Part shown: positions 61,319 to 64,000 of the stretch, piece after piece
Numbering within the stretch: position 1 is the stretch's first letter
Layout: every line of letters begins with the position of its first letter
Assembly: GCA_903851415.1 (NCBI GenBank)
Contig: CAINOE010000120.1
Location: 56,387 to 120,386 of the forward strand
Origin: an uncultured Rhodopila sp.
GTDB lineage: Bacteria; Pseudomonadota; Alphaproteobacteria; Acetobacterales; Acetobacteraceae
Direction: 5' to 3'
DNA length: 64,000 bases
Program-made: the position numbers and the translations under genes
The notes under the pieces: model-generated
Database searches by the model: none
What the model was told of the DNA's origin: nothing
What the model saw: only the letters and a program-made list of their open reading frames with translations

Positions 61319-62908
61319 CTAGCGGTCCGGGCGTGCCGCCGCCGGCCGGTTGCGAACAAAGATACTGATCGCGGTCCGGTGGCTCGGCAGGTCCGATGTT
61401 ATCGGAATCTCCGCGGCCAGTCTGAATTTGTCCGAAAGGATATAGTCTCGCATGCGGGCCATGGAGGGCTGGTCGTCCCAAAAACCCGGCTCCAGCACCG
61501 CCATGGAAATGTCGTTGCGATCGATCAGATCCTGCAGCTGCCGCGTGGTCCAGCCGCGGTCGGAAATGCCCCAATCCCGCGCGATGCGATAGTCAACCAG
61601 AAATTTCTCGGCACGCAGCAGGACCACTTTCGGCTCGGGCGAGCGGCTTCGCAGCGAGAAGCTCACGCTCTTCGATTCCGACGCCTGGAACCAGATCGCA
61701 TCGTCCTGCTTGCTATGGTCGAGAATATAGGCAGCGACCGCGTCGTAGCCCGAAATCCGGTCAATCGGGTGCGCCCAGACCGAGACTGCGAACCACGCCG
61801 CCCCCGCGGTCAGTGCAGCGAAAGGGCGGATCGTCCGGCCTGGCAGGCGCGCAATCAGCAGCGCGCAGAGCATCGCGCAGGGTACGGCCAGCGGCAGCGC
61901 ATACCGGGCGTCAAAATGTCCGGTGAACGACACGAAAGCGAAACCGCATGCGAACCAGGCAAACATCAGCACCGCCAGGCGCTGCTCCGCCGGTGTCCGC
62001 CATCCCCGGACCGGGACGAGGGCGGTGTAGCAAGCTGCCGCGACCAACAGCGGCCAGCCAACGACCTCGGGCAACGCGAGACCATAGGCAACGGTCTGAG
62101 CCAGATGGCCGCCGCCCTGCAAAGCGCCACCGGAAGCGGCGGCTATTCCCCGGCCGAGCGCGATATCCAGCGCCTCGCGCGCGGCGATCAGAGTGAAGCC
62201 CGCAAGCGGCAACAGTCCGATAACGCCAGCCGCCGCAGCCAGCCAAACCCGCCTGTCGCGCAAGCCTTGCCAACCCGCCGTCGCGATCAGCGCCACGGCG
62301 AATGCCGGCACCGCGAAAATCGCGGTCTGCTTCGTATAGACGGCGGCAAGAAGCAACAGCACCGACAGCACCAGATCGCGGGTCCGGCGAGATGCCTGAA
62401 AGCCGAGAAAACAAGCGGCGGCGAGCAGCAGAAACGCCAGCGAGGGAAGCTCCATCATCACCTGACGGGACCACAGCAGGATGGTCGGCGCGGCAAACAG
62501 GAGCAGCACGCCGGCGCCGGCCTCCGCACGGCCCATCGCCGTGCGGGCGAGACGGTAGCCGCCGAATACGGCGAGGCCGGTGAATGCCGCTACCGTGGCC
62601 TGCGCAACCGCATGGCTGACGCCGAACAGGGTGAAGGCGAACGCCTCCGCCAGCGGAAATATCGGCGGGTACAGGCTGATCGTCACCGCCGGATAGTGGC
62701 GGAACCATTCGCCGGCAAACGCCATCGGCGTCCGGTGGAAGCCGGAAACCAGATAGTCGTGAACCAACGCGCCATTGAGCGCGAAGCTCGCGCCGTCGGT
62801 CCACCAGAAATCCTCCGATTTCGGCGTCGTTTGAAACAGGACGCCGGCGATGCCGATGATCAGGGCCGCCGGCAACAGGTTCGGCGTCAGCGGGCGGTTT
62901 GCGGACAT
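61319..62908 (-). CDS. GT39/ArnT-like membrane glycosyltransferase
   Basis: A 529-residue membrane protein from the ATG at 62908 (MSANRPLTPNLLPAALIIG). The N-terminal periplasmic loop (SEDFWWTDGASFALNGALVHDYLVSG) has acidic residues where GT-C enzymes bind polyprenyl sugars. About 10-11 spans follow, with RQVMMELPSLAFLLLAAA, TKQTAIFAVPAFAVAL, and a C-terminal soluble domain of about 150 residues (HSKQDDAIWFQASESKSV, DRGWTTRQLQDLI). It probably transfers a sugar from the product of the adjacent GT2 enzyme to an envelope glycolipid or protein. Upstream in-frame ATGs add a non-hydrophobic stretch and are disfavoured. Confidence 0.83.
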   Translation of the reverse strand: MSANRPLTPNLLPAALIIGIAGVLFQTTPKSEDFWWTDGASFALNGALVHDYLVSGFHRTPMAFAGEWFRHYPAVTISLYPPIFPLAEAFAFTLFGVSHAVAQATVAAFTGLAVFGGYRLARTAMGRAEAGAGVLLLFAAPTILLWSRQVMMELPSLAFLLLAAACFLGFQASRRTRDLVLSVLLLLAAVYTKQTAIFAVPAFAVALIATAGWQGLRDRRVWLAAAAGVIGLLPLAGFTLIAAREALDIALGRGIAAASGGALQGGGHLAQTVAYGLALPEVVGWPLLVAAACYTALVPVRGWRTPAEQRLAVLMFAWFACGFAFVSFTGHFDARYALPLAVPCAMLCALLIARLPGRTIRPFAALTAGAAWFAVSVWAHPIDRISGYDAVAAYILDHSKQDDAIWFQASESKSVSFSLRSRSPEPKVVLLRAEKFLVDYRIARDWGISDRGWTTRQLQDLIDRNDISMAVLEPGFWDDQPSMARMRDYILSDKFRLAAEIPITSDLPSHRTAISIFVRNRPAAARPDR

Positions 62909-63181
62909 TCGGGAAAGGGCTGCCTGAGGGTGTGGCCACCCCATACATTCCGTTCGTCCACGTTTCAACCCGTACACGCAACGCCGGCCGATCGGCTGCG
63001 TTCGCCGGTGGCGATGCGGTTCATCCGGAGGCCGCTCGAAGCGGCGCAATCCGCACCGGGCTGCACCCGGACGCCCGCCGATGGGCTCGCGGGCTACGAC
63101 GATCGCGAGGCCGGCACGCGAATGCCGGAACGCTCCTCTCCGTCAACCTTTCGTTAACTCTTTTCTGCCACTCTGCCGCTT

Positions 63182-63679
63182 ATGAGCGATCCCGAAGAGC
63201 CCGCCCCGGAAGCGACCGCCGAAGCGCCCAAGGCAAGCGGCCGGCGCAAGCTGATTCTGCTCGCCATCCCGCTCGTGCTGGTGCTGGCGGGGGTCGGCCT
63301 GTGGTTCAGCGGCGTGCTGCCGCACCTGCTCGGCATGGACAAGCCGAAGGAGCACGCGGAGGAAGCCGCGGTTCCGCCGAGCTATGTCGATCTGCCGGAA
63401 ATGGTCGCCAACCTCAATAGCGGCAAGAACCGCCCGAGCTACGTCAAGCTCACCGCGCGGATCGAGGTGCCCAGGCCCGACGACGTCGTGAAAGTGAAGG
63501 CCGCGATGCCCCGCCTGCAGGACCTGATGCAGACCTATCTGCGCGAAATGCGGCCGGAGGAACTGCGCGGTTCGGCCGGCACCTACCGGCTGCGCGAGGA
63601 ACTGCTGGTCCGCGCCAACGCCGCCGTCGCGCCGGCCAAGGTCAGCGACGTCCTGTTCACCCAGATGATCGTGCAATGA
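63182..63679 (+). CDS. fliL: Flagellar basal-body protein FliL
   Basis: A 165-residue single-pass protein with a short acidic cytoplasmic N-terminus (SDPEEPAPEATAEAPKAS), one membrane helix (KLILLAIPLVLVLAGVGLWF, residues 24-43) and a periplasmic stomatin-like domain (YVDLPEMVANLNSGKNRPSYVKLTARIEV, LQDLMQTYLREMRPEELRGSAGTYRLREELLVRAN, DVLFTQMIVQ). FliL surrounds the stator and supports flagellar torque. Its stop overlaps the fliM start by four bases, the classical order. Confidence 0.94.
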   Translation: MSDPEEPAPEATAEAPKASGRRKLILLAIPLVLVLAGVGLWFSGVLPHLLGMDKPKEHAEEAAVPPSYVDLPEMVANLNSGKNRPSYVKLTARIEVPRPDDVVKVKAAMPRLQDLMQTYLREMRPEELRGSAGTYRLREELLVRANAAVAPAKVSDVLFTQMIVQ

Positions 63680-64000
63680 GCGACACACCGGAACAGTCCG
63701 ACGAAGACCTCGCCGCCGCCTGGGGCGCCGAGACGGACGCCCAGCCCGCGGTGGACGGCGCGCAGGCCGCGCGCGTGCTGAACCAGGCGGAAATCGACAG
63801 CCTGCTGGGCTTCGACAACGGCCCGTCGGCCGGCGAAGCCCGCACCGGCATGCAGAAGATCATCAGCTCCGGCCTCGTATCTTACGAGCGCCTGCCGATG
63901 CTCGAGATCGTCTTCGATCGCCTCGTGCGCATCATGTCGACCAGCCTGCGCAACTTCACCTCCGACAACGTCGAGGTCGGCATCGACAACATCATCTCAC
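63676..64000 (+). CDS. fliM: Flagellar motor switch protein FliM, 3' part off window
   Basis: The first 108 residues of FliM, starting MSDTPEQSDEDLAAAWGAE. A disordered leader of about 35 residues precedes LNQAEIDSLLGFD, the N-terminal motif that binds phosphorylated CheY. The middle domain begins VSYERLPMLEIVFDRLVRIMSTSLRNFTSDNVEV, also standard. FliM is part of the cytoplasmic C-ring that sets rotation direction. The gene continues beyond the right edge. Confidence 0.95.
   Translation, partial: MSDTPEQSDEDLAAAWGAETDAQPAVDGAQAARVLNQAEIDSLLGFDNGPSAGEARTGMQKIISSGLVSYERLPMLEIVFDRLVRIMSTSLRNFTSDNVEVGIDNIIS

Overview
This is a 64-kb chromosomal segment from a GC-rich alphaproteobacterium, most likely an Acetobacteraceae/Rhodospirillales-type heterotroph. 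The grounds are the very high GC in coding DNA, the family-level look of the proteins, the rpsF-rpsR-rplI block with long tails on S6 and L9, and fliL-fliM at the right edge. No rRNA, tRNA, CRISPR array or intact insertion sequence was seen.

Layout. 1-3.8 kb (minus): a fumarylacetoacetate-hydrolase-family gene cut by the window edge, an acyl-CoA synthetase, the C-terminal relic of an acyl-CoA carboxylase beta subunit, and a DinB-fold protein. 3.9-8.2 kb (plus): a coiled-coil/TM protein and a complete Opp/Dpp-type ABC core (two permeases, two ATPases) with no binding protein beside it, ending in a 60-residue membrane protein. 8.4-9.9 kb: a DedA protein, then a junction between two gene relics, the tail of a LysR regulator and an aroE lacking its N-terminal domain.

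10.4-27.2 kb (plus) is the centrepiece: about 15 tightly packed, often overlapping genes. They encode an MHS transporter, type II dehydroquinase, a fused 3-dehydroshikimate dehydratase/HPPD-like protein, protocatechuate 3,4-dioxygenase (pcaH, pcaG), a shikimate-dehydrogenase homologue with an altered substrate pocket, both subunits of a class III PHA synthase (phaE, phaC), pcaD, pcaB, a lipocalin-like protein, an SDR, an acyl-CoA ligase broken by one in-frame TAA, a fused hydratase/hydroxyacyl-CoA dehydrogenase and a peptide-type solute-binding protein. The simplest reading is import of quinate/shikimate-like compounds, conversion to protocatechuate, ring cleavage, and co-expression of the carbon-storage polymerase. 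pcaC and a recognisable quinate dehydrogenase are missing.

27.2-39.7 kb: a threonine-aldolase-type enzyme, an MFS transporter, and a six-gene minus-strand operon (MDR reductase, DUF35, thiolase-like protein, CoA transferase, small membrane protein, ThDP enzyme). That operon faces a Crp/Fnr regulator across an intergenic region with an FNR-like box. Aquaporin, an M48 protease and a DUF898 membrane protein follow. 39.9-47.3 kb: ribosomal genes, sterol desaturase family, a flavoprotein, and an EmrAB-type efflux pair. 47.3-58.1 kb: two more ThDP decarboxylase-like enzymes, a DsbD/ScsB-type thiol reductase, a DUF2336 protein, brnTA, a WecA/MraY-family transferase, and accessory debris (GxxExxY relic, frameshifted AbiEii-like gene with its intact partner). 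58-64 kb: a Tat-exported binding protein, a methyltransferase, two membrane glycosyltransferases, fliL and the start of fliM.

Recurring themes are several decayed genes (at least six), large nested palindromes between genes, and three divergent ThDP enzymes. All functional names rest on motif and family recognition by eye; no database search was run.
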